64,000 bases of DNA from Acetivibrio cellulolyticus CD2. Lineage in GTDB: Bacteria; Bacillota; Clostridia; Acetivibrionales; Acetivibrionaceae. The stretch lies in assembly GCF_000179595.2 (NCBI RefSeq), contig NZ_JH556659.1, forward strand, positions 161,456 through 225,455, given 5' to 3'. The notes below the pieces were generated by a model that ran no database searches, was not told the origin of the DNA, and was given only the letters and a program-made list of their open reading frames with translations. This document shows, one piece after another, positions 1 through 8,602 of this stretch (positions within the stretch are counted from its first letter, which is position 1; every line of letters begins with the position of its first letter). Both the position numbers and the translations under genes were made by a program.

Positions 1-1
1 A

Positions 2-595
2 ATTAAAAATGGAATTGACGGTGCTTATATTTCAAAGACAGCATGGAGAAATATAGGCAAGAATTACACTCCTACATCTGTTTACCTGAATACATCAGAT
101 AAAAAAGCACTGGGTGAATTGTTTGATAATTATGAATTTGTTTCATCCTACTCAGAAAAGGAAGAGGTTACACAAGCTATCAGTGATCAGATGTCCTCGA
201 TGGTATCAATTGTTTTCGTACTTATACTATTTGGGGGGCTGTTGGCGGTTGTTGTGCTTTATAATCTTGGCACAATGAGCTTTTTTGAACAGATAAGAAA
301 CCTTGCAACCCTTATGGTTCTGGGTTTTTATGATAACGAAACAAAAAAGCTGCTGTTAACTGAAAACATTGTATTCTCATTTGCAGGATCAATATTCGGT
401 ATTCCGCTGGGTATAAAGCTTTCAGATGTAATTATTTCGTCGATTAATTCACCCCATATCGAATTGAAAGTTAAATTTGTATACATTATAATATCAGTAT
501 TGTTTACTCTTTTGTTTGCAGTTTTGGTAAATAAGATACTTGCTAAAAAGATGAAAACGATTGATATGCTTGGGGCATTAAAAAGCATTGAATAA
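2..595 (+). CDS. ABC transporter permease, FtsX family (5'-partial)
   Basis: The reading frame is open from the left edge of the window, so only the C-terminal part (about 197 residues) is visible. It has three to four hydrophobic segments: one around MVSIVFVLILFGGLLAVVVL, one around the ENIVFSFAGSIFGIP stretch, and one before the end. It closes with a short basic tail ending in ALKSIE, which is the usual end of an FtsX/MacB-type permease domain. Proteins of this family form the membrane part of ABC exporters that act on lipids, peptides or lipoproteins rather than importing solutes. The next gene, a HlyD-like lipoprotein, starts about 18 bases downstream, so the two are very probably one export system, with the ATPase expected upstream outside the window. 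The family call is good; the substrate cannot be told. Confidence 0.8.
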   Translation: MKNGIDGAYISKTAWRNIGKNYTPTSVYLNTSDKKALGELFDNYEFVSSYSEKEEVTQAISDQMSSMVSIVFVLILFGGLLAVVVLYNLGTMSFFEQIRNLATLMVLGFYDNETKKLLLTENIVFSFAGSIFGIPLGIKLSDVIISSINSPHIELKVKFVYIIISVLFTLLFAVLVNKILAKKMKTIDMLGALKSIE

Positions 596-613
596 GGAAG
601 GGATTTGATCATT

Positions 614-2071
614 TTGAAAAAAACTCATATTTTTATGTGCATAATATTGGCAATGACTTTAATGTTGTCTGGATGCGGAAGTACAGCTTCAACGCTGTCA
701 GTATCCAAAAATACGGAAGAAACCGTTACAATAAAGAAAGGTGAAATGCAAAATACAATTGATGAAATCGGTACCGTAGTGTTTGATGATGTGTATAACA
801 TAACTTCGCTTACATCTGGCAGAATCCTTTCCGCTGATTTTAAAGAAGGAGATAAGGTGTCTGAAGGACAGGTTCTTTATACAATTGATAGCACAGAAAT
901 TACAAACCAGATACAGGCAACAAAAATAAGTCTTGAAAAAGCAAGTGAATCTCTCCGGCAGTATAAAAATGCTGCTGCCGATCTCGGGCTCTTTGCAAAA
1001 GCATCCGGAATGGTTACAAAAGTGTATATCAATAAGGGCGATTTCGTGAATCCAGGAACTCCTATCGCGGATATTGTTGACAGTAATATGTTAAAGCTTA
1101 CAGTTCCGTTCAACCTGCCTGCAAATTCCGGTATTCATGAAGGAACTAGTGCAGAGGTTATTCTTGCAGATTCAGGTTTAACTGTTTATGGAACTGTAAG
1201 TAAAGTTTATGAATCTTCACAGGCATTTGATGATGGAACAAGCGGTGTCAATGTAGAGATACATATCTCCAATCCAGGAGCTGTAAAAGAAGGAAACCAA
1301 GCTTCTGCCAAAATTGGAGCATTTTTATCATTAACCAGCGAACCACTTAAAAATCGTACAAACCAGTCTATTGTTTCAACACAGTCCGGTGAAGTAGAAA
1401 ACATTTATATCAGAGAAGGCAGTAGAGTTTCAGTTGGAACTAAAATTGTGCAGCTCAAAAATTCAGCAGTAACAAATGCCATCAATACTGCCGCCATTTC
1501 TGTCAAGGAAATAAGCAACAGCCTTTCCCAGCTTGAATCTAAGCTTGGTGATTATGTAATTAAGTCCCCTATAAAAGGTATTGTAGTAAATAAATATTCA
1601 AAGACAGGTGATATAGCTTCGGCATTATCACCTCTTTCAACCATTGCAGACACCGGCAGGTTATATGTAGATGTTGATATTGATGAGCTTTATATAAAGC
1701 AGATAAGTAAAGGACAGAAAACAAAGGTTTTACTGGAGTATGGTGATACCGAATATTCAGGCAAGGTTTACAGGATAAATGATAGTGGCACAGAGAAAAA
1801 CGGTGTTACTTATTATACTGTGCGTATAGCACTGGACAACCCTGAAGGTCTTATTGACGGAATGAACGTAAATGTAAGAATTATCACGGGAGTAAAGGCA
1901 AATGCGGCATATCTTCCGTTAAAAGCTGTAGATAACAATACAGTAAAAGTAAAAGAGGGTAATAAGACTGTAGAAAGAGATGTAAAAACAGGTATAAAAA
2001 CTAAAGAGTATATTGAAATTCTTGAAGGGTTGAAGCCTGATGATCAGGTTGTAATCAAACTAGAAAAGTGA
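614..2071 (+). CDS. HlyD/MacA-like adaptor lipoprotein of an ABC exporter
   Basis: About 485 residues. The N-terminus MKKTHIFMCIILAMTLMLSGC is a lipoprotein signal with lipobox LSGC, so the protein is probably lipid-anchored outside the membrane. The body shows two biotinyl-lipoyl-like halves (around GRILSADFKEGDKVSEGQVL and GEVENIYIREGSRVSVGTKI), a helical segment between them, and a C-terminal beta-barrel region, as in MacA/HlyD/YknX adaptors. The TTG at 614 was chosen because GGAAGGG (596-602) sits at a normal distance; an in-frame TTG at 605 would be almost on top of it. It is the partner of the FtsX permease just upstream and probably shares its transcript. In Gram-positives such adaptors help ABC exporters of antimicrobial peptides or signals; the substrate here is unknown. 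Confidence 0.85.
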   Translation: MKKTHIFMCIILAMTLMLSGCGSTASTLSVSKNTEETVTIKKGEMQNTIDEIGTVVFDDVYNITSLTSGRILSADFKEGDKVSEGQVLYTIDSTEITNQIQATKISLEKASESLRQYKNAAADLGLFAKASGMVTKVYINKGDFVNPGTPIADIVDSNMLKLTVPFNLPANSGIHEGTSAEVILADSGLTVYGTVSKVYESSQAFDDGTSGVNVEIHISNPGAVKEGNQASAKIGAFLSLTSEPLKNRTNQSIVSTQSGEVENIYIREGSRVSVGTKIVQLKNSAVTNAINTAAISVKEISNSLSQLESKLGDYVIKSPIKGIVVNKYSKTGDIASALSPLSTIADTGRLYVDVDIDELYIKQISKGQKTKVLLEYGDTEYSGKVYRINDSGTEKNGVTYYTVRIALDNPEGLIDGMNVNVRIITGVKANAAYLPLKAVDNNTVKVKEGNKTVERDVKTGIKTKEYIEILEGLKPDDQVVIKLEK

Positions 2072-2092
2072 TAAAAATAACTTCTGCTATAA

Positions 2093-2124
2093 TTTTGCGG
2101 TACACGCATGGGTGTAGCGCAAAA
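2093..2124 (+). terminator. Hairpin after the exporter operon
   Basis: A 13-base arm (TTTTGCGGTACAC) and its near-perfect complement (GTGTAGCGCAAAA) lie 20 bases after the HlyD stop. There is one mismatch and a short loop. The A/T ends and the A-rich 3' flank suggest a terminator, but a clean U-run on the plus strand is lacking. Confidence 0.5.
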
Positions 2125-2180
2125 AAAGCATAATTAATTTTTCATTCATGCCTTAATGTACAATTTAAGTTGTAATAAAA

Positions 2181-2222
2181 GAGCTGCGCATTAGCGATTA
2201 TTTGACCGCTGATGCGCAGCTC
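2181..2222 (-). terminator. Strong hairpin terminator of the GH26 gene
   Basis: Two 16-base arms (GAGCTGCGCATTAGCG and CGCTGATGCGCAGCTC) pair with one G-T wobble around a 10-base loop. It lies 14 bases past the stop of the minus-strand GH26 gene and is followed on that strand by TTTTATTACAA, so it is a good intrinsic terminator for that gene. It may also stop transcripts from the left. Confidence 0.8.
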
Positions 2223-2236
2223 AGTGAATTAATATA

Positions 2237-4045
2237 TTATTCGATTGGGAACTTACTAATTATACCGAGAAGCTTTTGTCTCATATATGCAAAATCCAAG
2301 GAGTTTACTTGTCCGTTTCCATCTACATCTCCATTTGTTAAATTAACAGGTAAATTAGTTAACGTAAGCAAGTGTGATCTTAAAAGACCAAAGTCTATAG
2401 AATTAAAGCTTCCATCTGAGTTTAAATCACCTAATACGCCATTTGATGGTGTAGGTGTAACAGTTGGTGTTGAAGTTTTAGTTGGAGTTGGAGTAACAGT
2501 TCCTGTATTTCCTCCATAAAGGTTTTCTGGCAGTTCGTCTAAAGTAAGTACGTATTGACTGTTGTAGATAGTTTTGAGAAGTGTAGGATCATTATATCTT
2601 GAACTAGTAAGGAATTCACCATACCATGGGCAGAAATACAGCCACCAAGCTCCCTCATTTACTATGTTCTGAATGTCAGGAATAACGTCATTTTCAGTCA
2701 ATGCAACCATTTTTGTATCTTTTGTGTCATTTACAAGGGTTAGAAATGCTGATGTTGCAGCACTTGTTTTCCATGTGTAAGGTGATCCTTCATACTTATC
2801 GTATGCAACGATATCTACACAATCATCTCCCGGATACCATTGGGGTGAATTTGCATTTAAATAGAGATTTACTTCCCAAATTATATTATGAATGCCGTAT
2901 TTTTCGGTAAGAGTAGTGTAAAGAAGTTTCCAAAGTTGCTTGTAAACTTCTGCACCTGAGGATCCCCACCAGAACCATGCACCAGAACCGTCTGTGTTGT
3001 TGTTGCCTTCAGCTTCATGGAAAGGACGGAAAAGCAAAGGAACGTTTGCATCCTGGAGAATAAGGAGTTGTTCGGCAAGGTCATCAATTGCAAGCATAAG
3101 GTAAGCATATTCCTTTGTTGATTTATCAAGACAGTTGGCTGCATTAAAGGTTTTGTTCGGCTTATATGAAGTCTTTGTCCAATCTACTGCTTCGCCGAGT
3201 TTATAACTTGTAAAATCAGATGGTATGGTGATATGCCAGGATGCTGTTGCAATACCGCCGCGTTCTTTTGTCCACTCTATGATACGTTGTGTTGTACCGT
3301 CTTCCCAGCCGTACATTGGATTATAGTTCATAAGATCAAAGCCTCTGATTGCAGGATATTTGCCTGTCTTATCGTGTATGTAATCAAATTCAAGTTCCGA
3401 ATTGCCATCATTTCCGCCGCCGTAAATTTCCTGTTGGCCGGAAATAACATAATTTCCGTAGACACTTGTAAGATAATTTTTAAGGCTTTTTGTTTCTGAA
3501 GTTGCATTAGCATCACATGGAGTTGGGTCAATGTCAAGATCAGGCATATCGGCATAGTCAAATGTCACTGTGTCATACAGTATAAAGCCCCAGCTTCCAG
3601 AAGATCCAATCTCAATTTTTGTTGTACCTGCTTTTAGAAAGAAGAATCCAAAACTGTAATCCATCCATCCGCCTTTGTTTGGAATGTAGAAATTTCCCTG
3701 TGATACGCCATTAACAGTAACAACCTGAAGCCTGGACTCGCCTATTTCTCCCAGGTACATCCAACACCTTGTTTTAAGCTCATACATAGCGTTTTCGGGA
3801 ACCGTAACTTCCATCGATATTGTTCCTGAGTTGGATGCCCATACAAATCCGTCGCCTGAATACCCGGGATAGTTAGTACCGTAGACGCTGGTAGCAATTT
3901 TGGCACCGTCGCCGAGAGTACAAGCTTCCGCTTCAACTTTTACAGGCAGAGAATTTGCAGCTGAAACAGGCATGGATAAAAGAACGGAACATGCCATTGC
4001 AGCTGTCGTCAGCAGAGACAGTACTCTGCCGAATGTTTTCTTCAT
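2237..4045 (-). CDS. Cellulosomal GH26 beta-mannanase with CBM35-like and dockerin modules
   Basis: About 602 residues. Order: a signal peptide (to about residue 30, ending PVSAA), a CBM35-like beta-sandwich (about 32-165), a GH26 (alpha/beta)8 catalytic domain (about 185-505), a Pro/Thr linker, and a C-terminal type I dockerin with two Ca-loop repeats (DLNSDGSFNSIDF and DVDGNGQVNSLDF). The predicted acid/base Glu is in FRPFHEAEG (about E344) and the nucleophile in ALTENDV (about E451), both intact. GH26 enzymes cleave beta-1,4-mannosyl bonds in mannans. The dockerin attaches the enzyme to a scaffoldin cohesin. ATG 4045 is preferred over an in-frame GTG at 4054 because AAAGGGG lies 8 bases before it. 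The next gene upstream is another dockerin enzyme in the same direction. Confidence 0.93.
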   Translation of the reverse strand: MKKTFGRVLSLLTTAAMACSVLLSMPVSAANSLPVKVEAEACTLGDGAKIATSVYGTNYPGYSGDGFVWASNSGTISMEVTVPENAMYELKTRCWMYLGEIGESRLQVVTVNGVSQGNFYIPNKGGWMDYSFGFFFLKAGTTKIEIGSSGSWGFILYDTVTFDYADMPDLDIDPTPCDANATSETKSLKNYLTSVYGNYVISGQQEIYGGGNDGNSELEFDYIHDKTGKYPAIRGFDLMNYNPMYGWEDGTTQRIIEWTKERGGIATASWHITIPSDFTSYKLGEAVDWTKTSYKPNKTFNAANCLDKSTKEYAYLMLAIDDLAEQLLILQDANVPLLFRPFHEAEGNNNTDGSGAWFWWGSSGAEVYKQLWKLLYTTLTEKYGIHNIIWEVNLYLNANSPQWYPGDDCVDIVAYDKYEGSPYTWKTSAATSAFLTLVNDTKDTKMVALTENDVIPDIQNIVNEGAWWLYFCPWYGEFLTSSRYNDPTLLKTIYNSQYVLTLDELPENLYGGNTGTVTPTPTKTSTPTVTPTPSNGVLGDLNSDGSFNSIDFGLLRSHLLTLTNLPVNLTNGDVDGNGQVNSLDFAYMRQKLLGIISKFPIE

Positions 4046-4189
4046 AAAATACACCCCTTTAAAAAATAATTTTTCTTATTTATTTTATAAAAAATAAACT
4101 GTGTTGTTGAGAAATAGATGAGAAATAGTGCAATAAAAATATCCTTTGTCGTACATAATCGTACAACTCTTTGGTAAAAAACTGGAAGC

Positions 4190-5158
4190 TTATGATGCTG
4201 ATGCTGGTGGTATTGTACCTTTTCCAATTAAGAAATTCCTCATATGTCCAAAGTCGATTGAGTTAAAGGTGCCGTTTCCATCAATATCTGCTGCCTTTAT
4301 TCCCGCTTCTCTGTTAGGAAATTCAGTAATCAGTCCAAGCAAATATTTTCTCATATAACCAAAATCAATTGAATTTACATTTTCATTACCATCAACATCA
4401 CCAATTAACGATGTACTTGTTGGAGTTGGAGTTGCAGATGCAGATGGAGTTGCAGATGCAAATGGGTTAAGAACATCTTTTAAAGCTGCAAACCACTTAT
4501 CGGCCATTTTTATACATCCACTGTCATTTGGATGAACACCGTCATATGTATCGGTTGTTGTATCGAATCCGGTATATTGGTCTACAACTATAATAGGAGA
4601 TTGGGTGGTAGACAACCCTTTAGCCCAATCATCGATTCTGGAATTGAGATCGATTACATTGTTGTTACATGATTCGCCTGAAGCAGTTGGATGCATGGGT
4701 ATTATTTTTGCCACCATGATTTTCATATTGGGGTTGTTTGCTCTCATTTGACTTACAAGTGTCGTGAAAGAAGAAATAATCTCAGGTGCCTGATTGTTAC
4801 CCCAACTATTGTTCGTACCTAAATGCATTATAACGATTTGCGGATTTGTAGTGGATAGCCAATTTTTCAAATCGCCCGTGGTTGCAAGACCAATTGGCCC
4901 AATTCCACTATGTCCCTCATGTGGTGTTAAATAATTTTGAGACCCGACAAACTCAACATTATAACCACTACTTGTTAAGTTTGATAAAAGCAATTGACGC
5001 CAATTGCCACATGCCGTAATTGAGTCTCCTAAAGGCATTATTTTGGTTGTCGTCTCCGCTGAAAAAGCCCTGTTTTGAAAAACAAAAACAGCAGCAAAGA
5101 TTGTAATTATTACCATAACAACTGATAAAACTTTAAACTTCCTAACTATTAAAATCAC
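4190..5158 (-). CDS. Cellulosomal SGNH (CE3-like) carbohydrate esterase with dockerin
   Basis: About 322 residues. A signal peptide or anchor (about 10-34) precedes an SGNH hydrolase domain: block I MPLGDSIT (Ser about 46), a GHSG segment, GTNNSWG (block III) and DGVHPND (Asp 206, His 209). The sequence after block I and the HEGHSG stretch resemble CE3 acetylxylan esterases such as those of Clostridium thermocellum. A Ser/Thr/Pro linker and a type I dockerin (DVDGNENVNSIDF, DIDGNGTFNSIDF) complete it. The likely role is removing acetyl groups from hemicellulose on the cellulosome. The start is uncertain: GTG 5158 overlaps the ribosome site AAAGGGGTG. A start at normal spacing would be an ATA codon at 5149 (see findings). 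Acetyl esterase activity is inferred from family only. Confidence 0.88.
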   Translation of the reverse strand: MILIVRKFKVLSVVMVIITIFAAVFVFQNRAFSAETTTKIMPLGDSITACGNWRQLLLSNLTSSGYNVEFVGSQNYLTPHEGHSGIGPIGLATTGDLKNWLSTTNPQIVIMHLGTNNSWGNNQAPEIISSFTTLVSQMRANNPNMKIMVAKIIPMHPTASGESCNNNVIDLNSRIDDWAKGLSTTQSPIIVVDQYTGFDTTTDTYDGVHPNDSGCIKMADKWFAALKDVLNPFASATPSASATPTPTSTSLIGDVDGNENVNSIDFGYMRKYLLGLITEFPNREAGIKAADIDGNGTFNSIDFGHMRNFLIGKGTIPPASAS

Positions 5159-5416
5159 CCCTTTGTAAAATTGAGATTACTCCATTATTGCACCTCTAAT
5201 CATATTATACCATTTTTTTATTGTGTTTTGATGCATAAATTTCATAGTTTTTTTATGTTACATTCAAGAAATTGATGCAAAGATTTTATGTAAAATTATA
5301 TGATTCTTGACTAATGAATTAGGTTGTTATATGGTAATAATATTAACTAGGGAATAGGTGAAATCTAAGAACAAAAGATTGATCTGATGTAACTAATTGG
5401 GATTGAAGGGTGATGT

Positions 5417-6853
5417 ATGGAACAGTCGGAAGAAATGATTTATAAGAACAGATATTTAATTTTAATAAATGTTGTATTGATGACATTTATGGCATGCATT
5501 GATGGAAGTATCGTAAATGTGGCACTGAATAACATGGCTGAAAAATTAGGGGTTTCAGATGCATCCATAACATGGGTAGTGACATCCTACCTTATCGTTA
5601 TTTCATCAACTATTCTGATATTTGGCAGACTTGGGGATATTAAAGGAAAAGTAAAAGTGTTTAAATGGGGAATAGGATTGTTTACATTCGGTTCTCTATT
5701 GTGTGGGATCTCGAATTCATTGTCGGTTTTGATTGTTTCGAGGGTAATTCAGGGAATCGGTGCAGCAGGAGCAATGGCTACAAACCAGGGGATTATAACA
5801 CAGGTGTTTCCCGCAAATGAAAGAGGTAAAGCGTTAGGAATTACCGGAACCTCGGTGGCATTGGGAAGTATGGTTGGCCCGCCTCTTGGAGGATTTATTA
5901 TAGATGTACTTAGCTGGAAATATATATTTTTAATAAACATACCCATAGGCATATTTGCCATTATAATGGGAATGAAAGTTCTTCCTGTAAGTAACAAAAA
6001 AAGTATTCAAGAGAAATTTGACTTTAAAGGAGCAGTTCTCTTCTGTATAGCTATTGTGGCGTTTTTTTGTTCGATATCGTTTGGCGGAGAAGGAAAAAAT
6101 GGTTTTGCCAACCCGTTGGTAATTTCAGGTTTCATATTGTCGGCGGTAGCTTTGGTAGTATTCATAATTGTAGAAAGGAAATTGGAAGCACCTCTTTTGC
6201 AGTTGGGGATTTTTAGAAATCCGATGTTTTCCTTGAGCATATTTTGTGCGCTTATTTCTTTTACTTGTATTAGTTGCACAAATATTATACAACCCTTTTA
6301 TCTTCAGGATGTAATGAAATATTCTCCTTCAATGACAGGGCTTTTGCTGATGATCTCCCCATTTATTTTGTTTTTTGTTGCTCCAATCAGCGGATCTTTG
6401 TCGGATAAAATCGGATCGGAATTTCTTACATTTCTGGGATTATCGTTAACTAGTTTGGGGCTATTCCTTTTATCAACTTTGAACGAGAATTCCAGTATAC
6501 CGGTTTTAGTAGTTTTTCTTGTGATTACTACAATAGGAAATGGAATGTTTCAATCTCCAAACACTTCAATGATTATGTCCACGGTACCCCCGGACAAGCT
6601 TGGGGTTGCAGGCAGTACCAATGCACTCGTTAGAAATATTGGAATTGTTCTGGGCGTATCATTATCTACAACGCTTTTGTACAGAATGATGAGCTTCAAA
6701 CTCGGTCGGCCTGTTACAAATTTCATAGCAGGAAGGGAAGATTTATTTGTATTTGGTATGAAATTTGTGTATATATTTGCAGGCGCAATCTGTGCTTTTG
6801 GTGCATTATTAACAGCATTTAGACTATTTGGTAAAAGATCAGGCTCAGCTTAA
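5417..6853 (+). CDS. MFS drug exporter, DHA2 (14-TM, EmrB/QacA) family
   Basis: A 478-residue membrane protein with about 14 hydrophobic segments, the length of DHA2 proton-coupled drug exporters. Visible family marks are D-x-S-I-V-N-V-A in the first segment, motif A GRLGDIKGK (loop 2-3), and the antiporter motif C region (GSMVGPPLGGF). The ATG at 5417 follows GAAGGGTG at 5405-5412. It stands alone: the dockerin gene upstream is divergent, and its 3' end overlaps the convergent HD-GYP gene by 9 bases, an arrangement in which read-through would make antisense RNA. Substrate unknown. Confidence 0.9.
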   Translation: MEQSEEMIYKNRYLILINVVLMTFMACIDGSIVNVALNNMAEKLGVSDASITWVVTSYLIVISSTILIFGRLGDIKGKVKVFKWGIGLFTFGSLLCGISNSLSVLIVSRVIQGIGAAGAMATNQGIITQVFPANERGKALGITGTSVALGSMVGPPLGGFIIDVLSWKYIFLINIPIGIFAIIMGMKVLPVSNKKSIQEKFDFKGAVLFCIAIVAFFCSISFGGEGKNGFANPLVISGFILSAVALVVFIIVERKLEAPLLQLGIFRNPMFSLSIFCALISFTCISCTNIIQPFYLQDVMKYSPSMTGLLLMISPFILFFVAPISGSLSDKIGSEFLTFLGLSLTSLGLFLLSTLNENSSIPVLVVFLVITTIGNGMFQSPNTSMIMSTVPPDKLGVAGSTNALVRNIGIVLGVSLSTTLLYRMMSFKLGRPVTNFIAGREDLFVFGMKFVYIFAGAICAFGALLTAFRLFGKRSGSA

Positions 6854-8596
6854 CAGCTGGTAGAGCCTGTCAACATCAATGCGAAAATCATTTTCATAGT
6901 CCTCTCGAATAATCAATTTGTTTGATACGGCTTCTCTCACTACAAAATCATGAAGTTTTCCAGTTCCTATGAACTTACCTTCCGCACTTCGCATGTTTTG
7001 TATATATCCTTCCCTTTTCATTGCCTCAACAAAGGCGTAGAAGCATTCAGAGTCCAACTGTGTTCCTATGCTCCCATCCTCTAGTATGTTTAGAACTTCA
7101 TGGCATTCCCTAATAGGCTTGTCCTGGTATTTTCTACCGCTAGACATTGCATCATAGGTATCCGCTACCGCTATTATTTTTGAAAACAGGGGGATTTCCG
7201 GTCCTTTTATACCTAAATATCCTTTTCCGTCTATTCTTTCGTGATGATATAGGACAATAGGTTGCATTTCCCTGAATTCTTCCAAACCCCCCAAAATTGA
7301 TGCCCCTATTACAACATGTTTTTCCAGCAGCTTCATTTCTTCGGAATCTCTGGCATATCTTTTGTCTGAATTAAGGATTTCATCAGGAACCCCTATTTTG
7401 CCTATGTCATGAGCGATTCCACAGGACCATAATTGCAGCACATCAGACTTATCCAGGCCAAGTTGAATACCAATCTTAATGGCATATTCTGCAACTCTTG
7501 TAGAATGGCCGCTTGTATATTTGTTTTTAGCATCAACCAACTTGATGATTGTTTCTATGACTTGCCAGTGCTGGTTATTTACATCTTTGAAAATGAGTAT
7601 ATTGCACTTTTCAACATGTATACATTCTACTTCAAAATATTTATTTTTACTGCCCACTTGTAAGAGTTGGCGATTGTTTTTAGTTTCACACTCAAGTAAG
7701 TGTTCTAGTTTATTTAGTATGTTTAGTGGGTTATCGCTTTTATTTCTAAGTGTTTTGATGTTTACATTTTTTTCAAAGTCGACATCGGTAAACGTTCTCT
7801 GAAATTTTTCATTAAAGTCGATAATTAATAAGTTTTCACTTACAACTAAAATACTGTCACTGATATTATCAAAGATATACCGTATTGCAATACTATTAGA
7901 AGAAATAAAATTATACTTTAGAATTGCAATATACCACATTACAGAAGTAAATATTGATGCTACAGCGGTAAGGTAGGTTGGCATTTGACATATTTTAAAA
8001 GTGCTAAGAGTATTTACAATAAGTGGAATGAGTATGCCCAATAAGCATAAAAAACTCTGTTTACTATTTAACTTACTAGTTTCTTTTACGAAGAAGCCTT
8101 TATAATATAAAAAGTATAACCCTAATATAATATATGGATAAGATATAATAAGGCTATGTATTTTAAAGTATGGACCTATTTGCATGTACAAGTTAATTGG
8201 TGAGTACTTGACTATAAATAGATGAGTCCAGTCATTGGTAAATAGAATGGACAGTGATATCAATTGAGGTATTAGATAGATGAACCATCTATACCTTATT
8301 TGGGCTTTGGCGTTTACAAACGTGTAACAAAACCCTAAACTAAAGTATGGTACAAGGATCATCCCTGTAAAATACAGATAAACTGTAGCCATCTGTGTTT
8401 TACCTGTAAAATACCTTGTATATACTTCCAAGAGTTGGCCCAAACACCATATAGATATGGAAAAAGTCATAAGGGCAAAGGCAACCGTGGATGTGTTTTT
8501 TGCCCCGTTGTAAAATCGCCTTAGGCTGATGATAAACAAATATATCATAGAAATAAATGATAAATGAAGGAGTATGAATGAAAAACTATATATCAT
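6845..8596 (-). CDS. 7TM sensor with HD-GYP domain (c-di-GMP phosphodiesterase)
   Basis: 583 residues. The first 220 or so hold about seven membrane segments, like the 7TM sensor part of some histidine kinases. A PAS-like stretch follows (SDSILVVSENLLIIDFNEKF), then an HD-GYP domain. The HD motif (GIAHDIGKIG) and the H-H-E-x-x-D-G-x-G-Y signature (HHERIDGKGY, then L instead of P) are present, as is the ADTYDAM segment. HD-GYP domains hydrolyse c-di-GMP to pGpG/GMP in the cytoplasm. The start is only 6 bases after the PilZ-like gene, with its GAGG site inside that gene's end, so both are co-transcribed. The 3' end overlaps the MFS gene. The ligand of the 7TM part is unknown. Confidence 0.88.
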   Translation of the reverse strand: MIYSFSFILLHLSFISMIYLFIISLRRFYNGAKNTSTVAFALMTFSISIWCLGQLLEVYTRYFTGKTQMATVYLYFTGMILVPYFSLGFCYTFVNAKAQIRYRWFIYLIPQLISLSILFTNDWTHLFIVKYSPINLYMQIGPYFKIHSLIISYPYIILGLYFLYYKGFFVKETSKLNSKQSFLCLLGILIPLIVNTLSTFKICQMPTYLTAVASIFTSVMWYIAILKYNFISSNSIAIRYIFDNISDSILVVSENLLIIDFNEKFQRTFTDVDFEKNVNIKTLRNKSDNPLNILNKLEHLLECETKNNRQLLQVGSKNKYFEVECIHVEKCNILIFKDVNNQHWQVIETIIKLVDAKNKYTSGHSTRVAEYAIKIGIQLGLDKSDVLQLWSCGIAHDIGKIGVPDEILNSDKRYARDSEEMKLLEKHVVIGASILGGLEEFREMQPIVLYHHERIDGKGYLGIKGPEIPLFSKIIAVADTYDAMSSGRKYQDKPIRECHEVLNILEDGSIGTQLDSECFYAFVEAMKREGYIQNMRSAEGKFIGTGKLHDFVVREAVSNKLIIREDYENDFRIDVDRLYQLLS

Positions 8597-8602
8597 CGCA
8601 GT

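Noticed and set aside
2202-2519. Plus-strand frame over the dockerin end
   Set aside because: Antisense shadow of the GH26 linker and dockerin.
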